64,000 nt of DNA from Streptomyces sp. A012304 (GCF_026008495.1 NZ_BQUN01000057.1:233344-297343); one strand, 5' to 3'; shown: positions 31,115 through 40,791, counted from the first letter of the stretch. The notes: a model not told the origin generated them from the letters alone. Numbers and translations are program-made.

Positions 31115-32701
31115 TCACGCGCCGTACGTCTCCCGCAGCTCCACCTTCCGCACCTTCCCCGACACCGTCATCGGGAAGGACTCCAGCACCTGGAGCCTGC
31201 TCGGGATCTTGTAGTGGGCCAACCGCCCCTCGCAGTAGGCCCGCACGTCCTCCAGCGTCGGCGGGTGCGCCGGGTCGTGCGGGATGACGCAGGCCAGGAC
31301 CTCCTCGCCGTACGTCTCGTGGGGCACGCCGACGACCTGGACGTCCCGGATGCCCGGGTGGCCGTACAGGAACTCCTCGATCTCGCGCGGGTAGATGTTC
31401 TCGCCGCCCCGGATGATCATGTCCTTGATGCGGCCGACGATCTCGACGTAGCCGTCCTCCCGCATGACGGCCAGGTCCCCGGTGTGCATCCAACGGCCGG
31501 CGTCGACGGCCTCGGCGGTCTTCTCCGGCTCGTTCCAGTAGCCGAGCATCACGCTGTAGCCGCGGGTGCACAGCTCGCCCGCCCGGCCGCGCTCCACGGT
31601 CACGCCGGTGGCCGGGTCGACGACCTTGACCTCGATGTGCGGCAGCACCCGCCCGACCGTGCCCGTGCGGTGCTCCAGGTCGTCGTCGCGCCGGGTCTGC
31701 GTGGAGACGGGGGAGGTCTCCGTCATGCCGTAGCAGATCGACACCTCGGCCATGTTCATCTCGGCGACCACCCGTTTCATCACCTCCACCGGGCAGGGCG
31801 AGCCCGCCATGATGCCGGTGCGCAGCGAGGAGAGGTCGTACGACGCGAAGTCGGGGAGGTTCAACTCCGCGATGAACATGGTCGGTACGCCGTACAGCGA
31901 CGTGCAGCGCTCCTGCTGGACGGCCTCCAGAGTGGCCTTCGGGTCGAAGGAGGGGGCCGGGATCACGACGCACGCGCCGTGGGACGTGGCGGCCAGATTC
32001 CCCATGACCATGCCGAAACAGTGGTAGAACGGCACGGGCACGCACACCCGGTCCTGCTCGCTGTAGGCGATCGTCTCCCCCACGAAGTAACCGTTGTTGA
32101 GGATGTTGTGGTGGGAGAGGGTCGCCCCCTTCGGGAAGCCCGTCGTGCCCGACGTGTACTGGATGTTGATCGGGTCGTCGCAGGACAGTTCCGGGAACGC
32201 GGCAGGCGTGCCACGCGCGACGAACGCCTCCCAGCCCGGGTCGCCGATGAACACGGTCTGCCGCAACCGCGGGCACCGGCCGCGCACTTCCTCGACCATC
32301 GCCCGGTAGTCGCTCGTCTTGTGGCCGAGGGACGCGAAGAGCAGACAGACGCCGGCCTGGTTGAGGACGTACTCGACCTCGTGGGTGCGGTAGGCGGGGT
32401 TGATGTTCACCAGGACGGCGCCGATACGGGCCGTGGCGTACTGGACCAGGACCCACTCGGGGCAGTTGACCGCCCAGATGCCCACCCGGTCGCCCTTGGT
32501 GACCCCGTTCGCGAGCAGCGCGTACGCCAGCTCGTCGACGTCGGCGGCGAACCGGGCGTAGGTCCAGCGCCGCCCCGACACCATGTCGACCAGCGCCTCA
32601 CGGTCCGGCCAGGCCGCGACGGCCCGGTCCAGGTTGGCTCCGATGGTGTCCCCGAGCAGGGCGGTGTCGCCCGTCCCGTGCGTGTAGGACGGCTCGCTCA
32701 C
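31115..32701 (-). CDS. AMP-dependent acyl-CoA synthetase 1 (FadD-like)
   Basis: This 528-residue adenylate-forming enzyme has the ATP loop YTSGTTGFPKGA, the motif GMTETSPVS, GRWMHTGDLAVMREDG and the catalytic-lysine end PMTVSGKVRKVELRE. The C-terminal GGENIYPREIEEFLYGHPGI is typical of medium- to long-chain fatty acyl-CoA synthetases. It activates a carboxylate with ATP and CoA in the cytosol. It overlaps the second synthetase by 4 bp, so the pair is one operon opposite a GAF-LuxR regulator. Confidence 0.92.
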   Translation of the reverse strand: MSEPSYTHGTGDTALLGDTIGANLDRAVAAWPDREALVDMVSGRRWTYARFAADVDELAYALLANGVTKGDRVGIWAVNCPEWVLVQYATARIGAVLVNINPAYRTHEVEYVLNQAGVCLLFASLGHKTSDYRAMVEEVRGRCPRLRQTVFIGDPGWEAFVARGTPAAFPELSCDDPINIQYTSGTTGFPKGATLSHHNILNNGYFVGETIAYSEQDRVCVPVPFYHCFGMVMGNLAATSHGACVVIPAPSFDPKATLEAVQQERCTSLYGVPTMFIAELNLPDFASYDLSSLRTGIMAGSPCPVEVMKRVVAEMNMAEVSICYGMTETSPVSTQTRRDDDLEHRTGTVGRVLPHIEVKVVDPATGVTVERGRAGELCTRGYSVMLGYWNEPEKTAEAVDAGRWMHTGDLAVMREDGYVEIVGRIKDMIIRGGENIYPREIEEFLYGHPGIRDVQVVGVPHETYGEEVLACVIPHDPAHPPTLEDVRAYCEGRLAHYKIPSRLQVLESFPMTVSGKVRKVELRETYGA

Positions 32702-34368
32702 CGGAAGTCCTCCTCGCGGTACTCGGCGGCCGAACCGGCCGCGGTGGCCTCACGCAGCTCGATCCGGCGGATCTTGCCGGAGACGGTCTTGGGCAGCGGC
32801 GCGAACTCCAGCCGCCGGATCCGCTTGTAGGGGGCGAGGACCTCCCGCGAGTGCTCGAACAGCACCTTCGCGGTGTCGGGCCCGGGCTCCCAGCCGTCGG
32901 CGAGGACGACGTACGCCTTGGGCACGGCCAGCCTCAGCTCGTCCGGCGCCGGGACGACGGCCGCCTCGGCGACCGCCTCGTGCTCCAGCAGCGCGCTCTC
33001 CAGCTCGAACGGGCTGATCTTGTAGTCGGAGGCCTTGAAGACGTCGTCGCTCCGCCCGATATAGGTGATGTAACCGTTCTCGTCCCGTTCCCCGATGTCG
33101 CCCGTGCGGTAGTAGCCGCCCGCCATCGCCTCCGCGGTGCGGTCGGCGTCGCCGTGGTAACCGGTCATCAGGCCGACCGGCCGCGCCGACAGATCGAGCG
33201 CGATCTCGCCCTCCCTGGCGCCCGGCGCGCCGGACACCGGGTCGAGCAGCTCCACCCGGTAGCCGGGGCTGGGCCGCCCCATGGAGCCGGTCTTCAGCTC
33301 CTGCCCGGGGCTGTTGGCGATCTGCACGGCCGTCTCCGTCTGGCCGAAGCCGTCCCGGATGGTCACGCCCCAGGCCCGCCGCACCTGCTCGATGACCTCC
33401 GGGTTGAGCGGCTCGCCCGCGGCGACGGCCTCGCGGGGCGGGGTGCGCAGCTGCGTCAGGTCGGCCTGGATGAGCATCCGCCACACGGTCGGCGGCGCGC
33501 AGAACGTCGTCACGCCCGCCCGGTCCATCTCCGCCATCAGCCGGGCCGGGTCGAAGCGCGTGTAGTTGTGGAGGAAGACGGTCGCCTCCGCGTTCCACGG
33601 CGCGAACAGATTGGACCAGGCATGCTTGGCCCAGCCCGGGGAGGAGATGTTGAGGTGCACGTCGCCCGGCTTGAGACCGATCCAGTACATCGTCGCCAGA
33701 TGCCCGATCGGGTAGGAGGTGTGCGTGTGCTCGACGAGCTTGGGGCGGGCCGTCGTCCCGGAGGTGAAGTACAGCATCAGCGGGTCGTCGGCGAGGGTCG
33801 GGCCGTCGGGCAGGAACTCGGCCGAGGCGGTGTGGGCGTCCTCGTACGGCTGCCAGCCCTCCGGCACGCCGCCGACGGCCGTACGGGTGTAGTCGCCGGG
33901 CACCTCGTCGAACTTCCCGGCGTCCGCCGCGCGCACGACGACGTGCCGGACCCGCCCGCGCTCGACGCGGTCGCACAGATCGGCGGGGCCGAGCAGCGGG
34001 GTCGCCGGGATGACGACGGCCCGCAGCTTCATCGCGGCGAGGGCGACCTCCCACAGCTCGGCCTGGTTGCCGAGCATGACGAGCACGCGGTCCTCGGCCG
34101 CGACGCCGCGCTCGCGCAGCAGGTTGGCGACGCGGTCGGAGCGCTCGGACAGCTCGGCGAAGGAGAGCCGGACCTCGGAGCCGTCCTCCTCGACGATGTG
34201 CAGGGCGGTGCGGTCGTTGCCGTCCGCGATGACGTCGAACCAGTCGAGGGCCCAGTTGAAGTGCTCGGGACGGGGCCAGGCGAAACCGTTGTAGGCGGTG
34301 GCGTAGTCCTCGCGGTGTTCCAGCAGGAAGTTCCGTGCCCTGCGGAACTGTTCCGTGGCCGTCGTCAT
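32698..34368 (-). CDS. AMP-dependent acyl-CoA synthetase 2 (MACS-like)
   Basis: This 556-residue enzyme starts MTTATEQFRRARNFLL at 34368 with GAGGAGG upstream. Motifs are YFTSGTTARPKLVEHTH, GFGQTETAVQI, YYRTGDIGERDENGYITYIGRSDDVF and PLPKTVSGKIRRIEL with the catalytic lysine. The layout is that of medium-chain or aryl-CoA synthetases (MACS). It is the first gene of the two-synthetase operon and lies opposite the GAF-LuxR gene. The substrate is unknown. Confidence 0.92.
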   Translation of the reverse strand: MTTATEQFRRARNFLLEHREDYATAYNGFAWPRPEHFNWALDWFDVIADGNDRTALHIVEEDGSEVRLSFAELSERSDRVANLLRERGVAAEDRVLVMLGNQAELWEVALAAMKLRAVVIPATPLLGPADLCDRVERGRVRHVVVRAADAGKFDEVPGDYTRTAVGGVPEGWQPYEDAHTASAEFLPDGPTLADDPLMLYFTSGTTARPKLVEHTHTSYPIGHLATMYWIGLKPGDVHLNISSPGWAKHAWSNLFAPWNAEATVFLHNYTRFDPARLMAEMDRAGVTTFCAPPTVWRMLIQADLTQLRTPPREAVAAGEPLNPEVIEQVRRAWGVTIRDGFGQTETAVQIANSPGQELKTGSMGRPSPGYRVELLDPVSGAPGAREGEIALDLSARPVGLMTGYHGDADRTAEAMAGGYYRTGDIGERDENGYITYIGRSDDVFKASDYKISPFELESALLEHEAVAEAAVVPAPDELRLAVPKAYVVLADGWEPGPDTAKVLFEHSREVLAPYKRIRRLEFAPLPKTVSGKIRRIELREATAAGSAAEYREEDFR

Positions 34369-34484
34369 CTGTCCTCCTCTGTGCCGGACCATTGCCGGGC
34401 GGCTCTCTGCCATCGTGTAATCCGTGATACGGGTCTCACTACCCCCGAACGGGGGGCACCCGGGGTGCGAGGAAGGGCGGGCAG

Positions 34485-35312
34485 GTGACGACGGAGGCGG
34501 CCGGAGCGGTGGAGATCCGGGGCGCGCTGGCACGGCTGCGGCGGGCGACGGGGCTGCCGGTCGCCTTCGGCGGTCTGGTGGAGCCGGGGCGGCGGAGGAT
34601 GCGGATCAGCGAACTGAGCGGCGCGTCCACGGTCGCGCTGCGGGGGCTCGCGGTGACCTCCGGCTTCGGCCTCGGCGGCAAGGTGGTCGCCCAGGCCCGC
34701 CCGTGCGCCGTGACCGACTACTCCCTCTCCCGGCAGATCAGCCACGAGTACGACACGGCGGTCGCCGAGGAGGGCCTGCGCTCGGTCCTCGCCATCCCGG
34801 TGGTGGTACGCCGCCGGGTGCGCGGAGTGCTCTACGGCGCCCTGCGCACGGCCCAGCCGCTGGGCGACCGCACGCTGAACGCGGCCGTCGAGGTGGCGCG
34901 GGACGTGGAGCAGGCGCTGGTGGTCGACGACGAGGCGCGTGCCGTGCTGGCGGCGGCACGCCCGCAGGCCGGTCCCGCGACGGCGGCCGGCTGGGAGCAG
35001 GTCCGGGAGGCGCACGCGGCGCTGCGCGCTCTGGCCCCGCGCATCCCCGACCCGTCGCTGCGCGCGGAACTCCTCGCCGCGTGCGGACTGCTGACCTCGG
35101 GGCCGGCGGCGGAGGAGGCCGTCCTGGCGCCGCGCGAGGTGGACGTCCTGACCTGCGTGGCGGCGGGGGCGACGAACGCGGCGGCGGCCGAGCGGCTGGG
35201 ACTGCGGCCGGAGACGGTCAAGGGCTATCTGCGCTCGGCGATGCGCAAGCTCGGCGCCCACACCCGCGGGGAGGCGGTGGTCGCTGCCCGCAGAGCGGGG
35301 TTGCTGCCGTAG
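34485..35312 (+). CDS. GAF-domain LuxR-type transcriptional regulator
   Basis: This 275-residue protein starts with GTG 34485. The N-terminal half (RISELSGAS to LRTAQPLGDRTLNAAVEVA) has a GAF-like fold (LAVTSGFGLGGKV, EEGLRSVLAIPVVVRRRVRGVLYG). The C-terminus is a LuxR HTH, APREVDVLTCVAAGATNAAAAERLGLRPETVKGYLRSAMRKLGA in segments. It is divergent from the acyl-CoA synthetases, and such GAF-LuxR genes next to acyl-CoA ligases are common in Streptomyces, so it is a likely activator of them. Confidence 0.88.
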   Translation: MTTEAAGAVEIRGALARLRRATGLPVAFGGLVEPGRRRMRISELSGASTVALRGLAVTSGFGLGGKVVAQARPCAVTDYSLSRQISHEYDTAVAEEGLRSVLAIPVVVRRRVRGVLYGALRTAQPLGDRTLNAAVEVARDVEQALVVDDEARAVLAAARPQAGPATAAGWEQVREAHAALRALAPRIPDPSLRAELLAACGLLTSGPAAEEAVLAPREVDVLTCVAAGATNAAAAERLGLRPETVKGYLRSAMRKLGAHTRGEAVVAARRAGLLP

Positions 35313-35504
35313 CCGGCGGCCGGATCGCGGCAGTCGGATCCGGCCAGGAAGGGCTCCCCGCGACGACCTCCCATTCAGCCACCGTCCGGATGAATTTCCC
35401 GATGCCCCGGCTGTTATATCCCTCACCACGCCGTCCCTCCGAATTTCAATGGGACGTTGCCTAGAATTTGGCCCGGACACGACACACGGAGGGGAGCGGT
35501 GACC

Positions 35505-38324
35505 GTGCGACGGGACTTCAAGGAGCCTGCCAGATGCCGCCCCGACCTGGTCATCGGCCGGGAGGAGCTGTTCACGGCCGCCCGTGACCAGCTCGCCCGC
35601 GGCGGCAGTGTGCTGCTCCACGGCCCCGCCGGAATAGGAAAGTCGACCGTGCTGCGGGCATTGGCCGCGGATTACGGCGAGTCGGCCCGCACCGTCCTGC
35701 GCTGCTCGGCCACCGAGTCCGAATCCCACCTCCCCTTCCTCGCGCTGGCGGACCTCTTCGGGCTGGTCCTCGACGAAATTTCGGACAAGCTGCCGTCGGC
35801 CCAGCGCACAGCCCTGGAGTCGGCGCTCACCGGCCGCGGGGAATCGACCCTGCAACGCGACGGCCTCGCCCTGCGTCTGGCCGTCCTGTCGGCCCTGCGC
35901 GCGCTGGCCGCCGCCGGCCCCGTGCTGCTCGTCGCCGACGACCTCCAGTGGCTGGACTCCGCCAGCGCCGAACTCCTCGGCTTCGCCGCCCGCCGGCTGG
36001 GCGACACCCCCGTCCAACTGCTGTGCGCGGTCCGGACGGAGGGGCAGGAGTACGACCGTCATCTACGCGCGTCCCCGCCCGACACCCTCGCCGTCCGCCT
36101 CAACCCCCTCTCCCGCGCCCAGGTCTCCGCCCTGCTCGACCACCGCGGCTACACCGACCTGCCGCGCTCCACGGTCCGCGAGATCCACCGCACCAGCGGC
36201 GGCAACCCGCTGTTCGCCCTGGAGCTCGGCCGCGCCCTCGGCGAGAGCCCGACCCCGCCGCGCCCCGGCGAGCCGCTGCCGGTGCCGACCTCGCTGCGCG
36301 CCCTCGTCCTCAGCCGCCTGGAGATGCTCTCCGACGATGCCCGCCGCACCCTGCTCGTGGCGAGCGCCGGCGCCCGCCCGACGCTGGCGCTGCTGCACGC
36401 GGCCGGCCGGGAGAACGCCGAGGCGGAGACCGCCCAGGCCGCGGCCCTCGGACTGCTGGCGACGGAGCCCGAGGGGCCCGCCGTGCGGTTCGCGCATCCG
36501 CTGATCTCGGCCGCGCTGTACGCGGAGGCGCCCGCGCAGGAACGCCGGGCCGCGCACGCCGCGCTGTCCACCGCCGCCTCCGACCCCATCGAACGGGCCC
36601 GCAACCTCGCTCTCGCGACCACCGGCACCGACCCCGAGGTGGCCGCCCGGCTCGCCGAGGCCGCGGCGCTCTCCCGGGACCGGGGCGCCCCCTCGGTCGC
36701 CGCCTCGCTCGGGCTGCTCGCCGCCCGGCACACCCCGCCGGACGGCATGCCCGCACCGGACGAGCGCCGGCTCCAGGCCGCCGAGGACGCCATCACCGCC
36801 GGAGAGGTCGACCTCGCCCGGGACATCGCGCGGGAGGTGCTGACCCGGGCGAGCGTGCCCGCCGAACGGGTGCGGGCCTGGGAGGTGGTGATCGAGGCGG
36901 CCGGGCAGTCCCTCGGCGAGGTCGACGCCGTCTTCCCGCAGGCCCTCGCCGACGCGGGCGACGACCCCCGGCTGCTCGCCCTGGTCCACTACCGGCTGGC
37001 GTGGCGCAAGCTGGTCGTCGAGGGCGACTTCGCCGAGGCCCGCCAGGAGGCCGCGCACACCGCGGAGCTGGCCGCCCGGGGCGGCGACCGGCGCACCGAG
37101 CTGATGGCGCTGTCGCTCCAGGCCTCGATCGAACTGCTGATGGGCCATCCGCTCGCGCCGACCACCATCAAACGGGCCCTGAAGGAGCCCCAGGACCCGT
37201 ATGTGGCGTGCCATCACAACGGCGCCGGCATGGCCCGCTTCCGCTGGCTGCTGATGAGCGATCAGCTGCCGGAGGCCCGCGCCACCATCACCGCGCTGCT
37301 GCGCGAGGTGCGCCGGCGCGGCATGGTCGAGAGCGAGGTGCACTTCCAGCGGTTCCTGGCCGACACCGAACTGCGTTCCGGGCACTGCGGGCGCGCCCTG
37401 GACCTGGCCCGGGAGAGCCTGCGGCTGGCCCGCGACTCGGGCATCGGGCTGGGCGCCTCCGCCATGCTCACCTCCATGGCGGAGGCCTCCGGCGGTGACG
37501 TCGACCGGGCGCTGGCGCTGGCCCGGGAGGCCGCCGACCGGGCCGAGGAGGACGGCGACCAGATGTACCTCTCGCGCGCCCTGGCCGCGCTGGGCCACGC
37601 CCAGCTGGTCGCCGGCGACGCGGCGGGCGCGGTCGGCTCGCTGCGCCGGGTGCGGGAGCTGGAGCAGGGCCTGGGCATCACCGACCCGGCACGCGGCCGC
37701 TGGCAGGGCGACCTCGCCGAGGCGCTGGTCCGGATCGGTGAGCCGATCGAGGCACAGGACGTCATCGACGTCACCCGGGAGCACGCGCTGCGGCTGGGCC
37801 GGGAGAGCGTGCTGGCGGTGCTGGACCGGGCGGAGGCCCTGGTACGGGCGGCGCGGGGCGACCTGGACGGGGCGCTGGTCCGGCTGACGTCCGTTCAGGA
37901 CCGGCTGGCCAAGCTGGGGTACGGGCTGGAGGAGGCACGGGCGGCGTTCGCGCTGGCCCGGCTGCGCACCCGGCGGCCGGGCCCGACCTCGTACGACGAG
38001 GCGGCGCGGCTGTTCAGGCGGTGCCGGGCGCTGCCGTGGCTGCGGCAGGTCGACGCGGCGGCCGCGGAAACGGCCCGGGGTCCGGCCGAGCCGGCCGTCG
38101 TGCCCGCGCCGGCGCCGGCGTCCGACGCGCTGGAGGGGCTGGCCTCGATGGAACGTCAGGTGGCCGCGCTGGTCATGGAGGGCGCCACCAACCGGGAGAT
38201 AGCCGCCCGGCTGTTCATCAGCGTCAAGACGGTCGAGGCCACCTTGACCCGGGTCTACCGCAAGCTGGGGATCCGCTCCCGGGTGGACATCGTCCGATTG
38301 GCGGCGGGGCGCCATGCGAAGTGA
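35505..38324 (+). CDS. LAL-family large ATP-binding LuxR regulator
   Basis: This 939-residue regulator starts at GTG 35505; the site GGAGGGGAG lies 8 nt upstream of it, whereas a GTG at 35499 would be too close. N-terminal AAA/STAND-type ATPase shows Walker A GPAGIGKST and Walker B VLLVADDLQWLD. The central 500 residues are Ala/Leu-rich helical repeats of TPR-like character. The C-terminus ends in a LuxR HTH (NREIAARLFISVKTVEATLTRVY). LAL proteins act as ATP-dependent signal-responsive activators. The target genes are not evident; the next genes are a trypsin and an AlkZ-like protein. Confidence 0.9.
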   Translation: MRRDFKEPARCRPDLVIGREELFTAARDQLARGGSVLLHGPAGIGKSTVLRALAADYGESARTVLRCSATESESHLPFLALADLFGLVLDEISDKLPSAQRTALESALTGRGESTLQRDGLALRLAVLSALRALAAAGPVLLVADDLQWLDSASAELLGFAARRLGDTPVQLLCAVRTEGQEYDRHLRASPPDTLAVRLNPLSRAQVSALLDHRGYTDLPRSTVREIHRTSGGNPLFALELGRALGESPTPPRPGEPLPVPTSLRALVLSRLEMLSDDARRTLLVASAGARPTLALLHAAGRENAEAETAQAAALGLLATEPEGPAVRFAHPLISAALYAEAPAQERRAAHAALSTAASDPIERARNLALATTGTDPEVAARLAEAAALSRDRGAPSVAASLGLLAARHTPPDGMPAPDERRLQAAEDAITAGEVDLARDIAREVLTRASVPAERVRAWEVVIEAAGQSLGEVDAVFPQALADAGDDPRLLALVHYRLAWRKLVVEGDFAEARQEAAHTAELAARGGDRRTELMALSLQASIELLMGHPLAPTTIKRALKEPQDPYVACHHNGAGMARFRWLLMSDQLPEARATITALLREVRRRGMVESEVHFQRFLADTELRSGHCGRALDLARESLRLARDSGIGLGASAMLTSMAEASGGDVDRALALAREAADRAEEDGDQMYLSRALAALGHAQLVAGDAAGAVGSLRRVRELEQGLGITDPARGRWQGDLAEALVRIGEPIEAQDVIDVTREHALRLGRESVLAVLDRAEALVRAARGDLDGALVRLTSVQDRLAKLGYGLEEARAAFALARLRTRRPGPTSYDEAARLFRRCRALPWLRQVDAAAAETARGPAEPAVVPAPAPASDALEGLASMERQVAALVMEGATNREIAARLFISVKTVEATLTRVYRKLGIRSRVDIVRLAAGRHAK

Positions 38325-38429
38325 CGGTTCCTCGGGTTGACTGGCGGGCACGGGTTTCACCGTCCGCGCGGGTTTGCCGAGGGACCACCGAGGGTTTTCC
38401 CTCCCCGACTCCCCTAGGGGGTTCCCTCA

Positions 38430-38459
38430 TTGGGAGGGCGGAGCGCCCACCCCTAGCGT
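38430..38459 (+). promoter_or_regulatory. promoter of the trypsin gene
   Basis: TTGGGA (38430-38435) and TAGCGT (38454-38459), 18 nt apart, give a transcription start about 100 nt before the ATG. A 10-bp hairpin at 38484-38511 lies in the 5' leader. Confidence 0.5.
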
Positions 38460-38483
38460 AAGTGACGTGCCGCTCGCCGGGCA

Positions 38484-38511
38484 CACAGGGGCCGGTCCCG
38501 CGGCCCCTGTG
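38484..38511 (+). terminator. hairpin in the leader of the trypsin gene
   Basis: CACAGGGGCC (38484-38493) pairs with 38502-38511 around an 8-nt loop. It may terminate read-through from the LAL gene or stabilise the trypsin mRNA. Confidence 0.4.
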
Positions 38512-38564
38512 CACCCCCCCACACCCGCGCGACCCCCCACCGGCAACCCCCACCGAGGAGACGC

Positions 38565-39356
38565 ATGTTCGGGTTCACCCGTGTCAAGAAGACCGCCGCC
38601 GTCGTCGCGGCGACCGCCGCAGCGGCGGCGACCGCGCTGCTCGGCGCGCCGTCCGCGATGGCCGCGCCGCAGCCGATCGTGGGCGGCACGACGACCACCA
38701 CGACCGCGTACCCGTTCATGATGCAGATCACGGACGCCTCGCAGAGCCAGTTCTGCGGCGGCACGCTCGTCTCGCCCACCAAGGTCGTCACGGCCGCGCA
38801 CTGCATGGTCGGCGAGACCACCAGCAGCGTCAGAGTCGTGGGCGGCCGCACCTACCGCAACGGCACGAACGGCACGGTCAGCCGGGTCAGCAAGATCTGG
38901 ATCCACCCGAGCTACTCGGACGTCACCAACGGCGACGACGTGGCCGTGCTGACGCTGTCGACGTCGATGCCGTACACCACGGCCAAGTACGTCTCCTCCT
39001 CCCAGACGGGCGTGTACGCGGCCGGCACCACGGCCCGCATCCTCGGCTGGGGCACCACCTCCTCGGGCGGCAGCTCCTCCAACCAGCTGCGGACCGCGAC
39101 CGTCCCGATCACGTCCGACTCCACGTGTGCGAGCGCCTACGGTTCGGACTTCGTCCAGTCCGACATGGTTTGCGCCGGATCCACCTCCGGCGGCACAGAC
39201 ACCTGCCAGGGCGACAGCGGCGGTCCCCTGCTCATCGGGGGCGTCCTGGCAGGGATCACGTCCTGGGGCGAGGGCTGCGCGGATGCCGACTACCCCGGCA
39301 TCTACACCCGGCTGACCACGTTCTCCAGCCTGGTGACCGCGCAGGTCACCTCGTGA
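38565..39356 (+). CDS. secreted trypsin-like serine protease
   Basis: This 263-residue protease precursor has an N-terminal secretion signal ending near SAMAAPQP, then the mature N-terminus IVGGTTTTTT. The catalytic triad is clear: TAAHC (His), DDVAVLTL (Asp) and DTCQGDSGGPL (Ser). An Asp lies six residues before the catalytic Ser (DTCQGDS), the specificity position of trypsin; cleavage after Arg/Lys is therefore expected. Size fits SprT-like Streptomyces trypsins. ATG 38565 is preceded by GAGGAG. A strong terminator follows. Confidence 0.95.
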   Translation: MFGFTRVKKTAAVVAATAAAAATALLGAPSAMAAPQPIVGGTTTTTTAYPFMMQITDASQSQFCGGTLVSPTKVVTAAHCMVGETTSSVRVVGGRTYRNGTNGTVSRVSKIWIHPSYSDVTNGDDVAVLTLSTSMPYTTAKYVSSSQTGVYAAGTTARILGWGTTSSGGSSSNQLRTATVPITSDSTCASAYGSDFVQSDMVCAGSTSGGTDTCQGDSGGPLLIGGVLAGITSWGEGCADADYPGIYTRLTTFSSLVTAQVTS

Positions 39357-39395
39357 CCCAGCGGTAGTCCTGAGCACCCCCTCAGGTGATGAACC

Positions 39396-39440
39396 AGGGG
39401 GCGCTGCGAGCCTCCACGAGCGGCCCGCAGCGCCCCCTTT
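39396..39440. terminator. terminator, 13-bp stem and T-run
   Basis: AGGGGGCGCTGCG (39396-39408) pairs with 39426-39438 and is followed by TTT. It lies between the trypsin gene and the convergent winged-helix gene. Confidence 0.75.
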
Positions 39441-39458
39441 CCAATGCCCGAAAAGCGT

Positions 39459-40568
39459 TCACGGCCGTACGACGGTCCCGAACCGGATGTCGTACGGCGT
39501 GCCCGGGTGCAGGGTCGCCAGCATCCGTTCGGCCTCGGCGAGGACGTCCCGCCGCTGCCGGTCCGTCAGCGTCCCGAACGGCTCGACGACCAGCGTGTCG
39601 CCCTCCGGCTTCCACACCCCGGCCAGGAAGCCGTCGACGAGGAGCACGCGGTGGGCCTGGTTGCCCTGCCAGGTGCGGCCCCAATAGGCGGGCGGCACGA
39701 CGCGGGTGCGGTCGGCGTGGGAGAGGAGCAGGTTGTCGAACTCGGGGAGGAAGCGGGGCGGGGCCGGGGTGTCGGGGTCGGGGCGGGGGGCGTCGGGGAG
39801 GTCGAACAGTTCGACGCCGTGCTCGTCCCGGAAGGTGAGCAGGCTCGGGCGCAGGCGCTCGAAGGCCTCGCGCAGCCGGGTCAGGCCGGCCCAGGTCTGC
39901 ATGTCCTTGACGGAGGCGGGACCGAAGGCGGCGAGGTAGCGCCGGACGACGGCCTCCGGCCGCGGGGCGGGTTCGGCGGGGCGGCCCAGCCAGTGCTCGG
40001 CGGTGGTGAGAGCCACCTGCCCGCTTCTGCCCCACAGCCCGCGCGGGGTGACCTGGACGAGGGGCAGCCGGCAGCGGGCGGCGAGACCGAGGGCCTGCGG
40101 ATCGGCGCCGGGCCACTCGGCGAGCAGCGCCTCCCGCAGCTGCTTCATGGTGCGCGGCTCGGCCTCGACGAGGTCGCGGGCGAGCGCGGCGAGCCGGTCC
40201 AGGTCGACGCCGGCGAGGCCCTCGCGGAAGGCCCTCAGCTCCCGCTCGCGGGCGGGCTGCACCAGCGGCCGCAGGGTGAGGCAGTCGTCGGCGGTGTGGG
40301 TGTGCAGGGTCGAGCGCAAGGTGACGATACGGACGGCCTCCCGGTCGGCCATCAGCTCCGACAGCTGCTCGGGGGCGAAGCCGTCGAGGCGGGCGGCGAG
40401 CGCGTAGTACGGCGGATTCACGTTCTGCGCCTGGAGGCCGAGGAGGTGCTCGACGGCGGCCCTCGCGGAGAGCGGCGACCGGCGCAGCAGCAGCTGCCGG
40501 TCGAGGGTCGCGCGGTTGAGGGCGCGCGGGGTCAGCAGGGGGGACGCCGGTGAGGTCGTCTTCGTCAT
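39459..40568 (-). CDS. winged-helix DNA-binding protein, AlkZ-like
   Basis: This 369-residue protein belongs to the HTH_42 superfamily that includes the DNA glycosylases AlkZ and AlkX/YcaQ. The N-terminal segment LLGLQAQNVNPPYYALAARL contains a Q-x-Q motif (QAQ), the catalytic pattern of AlkZ; YcaQ has Q-x-D instead. The central winged-helix region (TMKQLREALLAEW, VTPRGLWGRSG) and the C-terminal WKPEGDTLVVEPFG are also family-like. AlkZ excises azinomycin-alkylated purines and can confer self-resistance. Activity here is inferred from the motif alone. Confidence 0.8.
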   Translation of the reverse strand: MTKTTSPASPLLTPRALNRATLDRQLLLRRSPLSARAAVEHLLGLQAQNVNPPYYALAARLDGFAPEQLSELMADREAVRIVTLRSTLHTHTADDCLTLRPLVQPARERELRAFREGLAGVDLDRLAALARDLVEAEPRTMKQLREALLAEWPGADPQALGLAARCRLPLVQVTPRGLWGRSGQVALTTAEHWLGRPAEPAPRPEAVVRRYLAAFGPASVKDMQTWAGLTRLREAFERLRPSLLTFRDEHGVELFDLPDAPRPDPDTPAPPRFLPEFDNLLLSHADRTRVVPPAYWGRTWQGNQAHRVLLVDGFLAGVWKPEGDTLVVEPFGTLTDRQRRDVLAEAERMLATLHPGTPYDIRFGTVVRP

Positions 40569-40654
40569 GGGGGCACGCTAGCGGCCACGGAGGGCGCGCC
40601 AGGAGTCACGGGGGCGCCGACGGCTGCGGGGGGTGCGGCCGAAGGCCTGATTTG

Positions 40655-40728
40655 AGTAACCGGTTACTGTGCCGACGTCAGGACCATCGATCGGCCGTGG
40701 AAGGGTTTCCCGGGGGATAGAAACGTTT
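40655..40728 (+). promoter_or_regulatory. palindromes in front of the first lacI gene
   Basis: AGTAACCGGTTACT (40655-40668) is a perfect 14-bp palindrome with the central CG typical of LacI-family sites; AAACGTTT (40721-40728) is a second one. Both could be bound by the LacI protein encoded downstream. Confidence 0.5.
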
Positions 40729-40791
40729 ACTACACCCAGGAGGCCAAGCTGCGGTCCGGCCAGGCACGCACCATGCAGTAACGTCGGAGCC

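Noticed and set aside
36063..38360. Long antisense open frame opposite the LAL regulator
   Set aside because: Composition is an antisense shadow of a GC-rich gene (Gly/Arg/Gln-rich, no motif).
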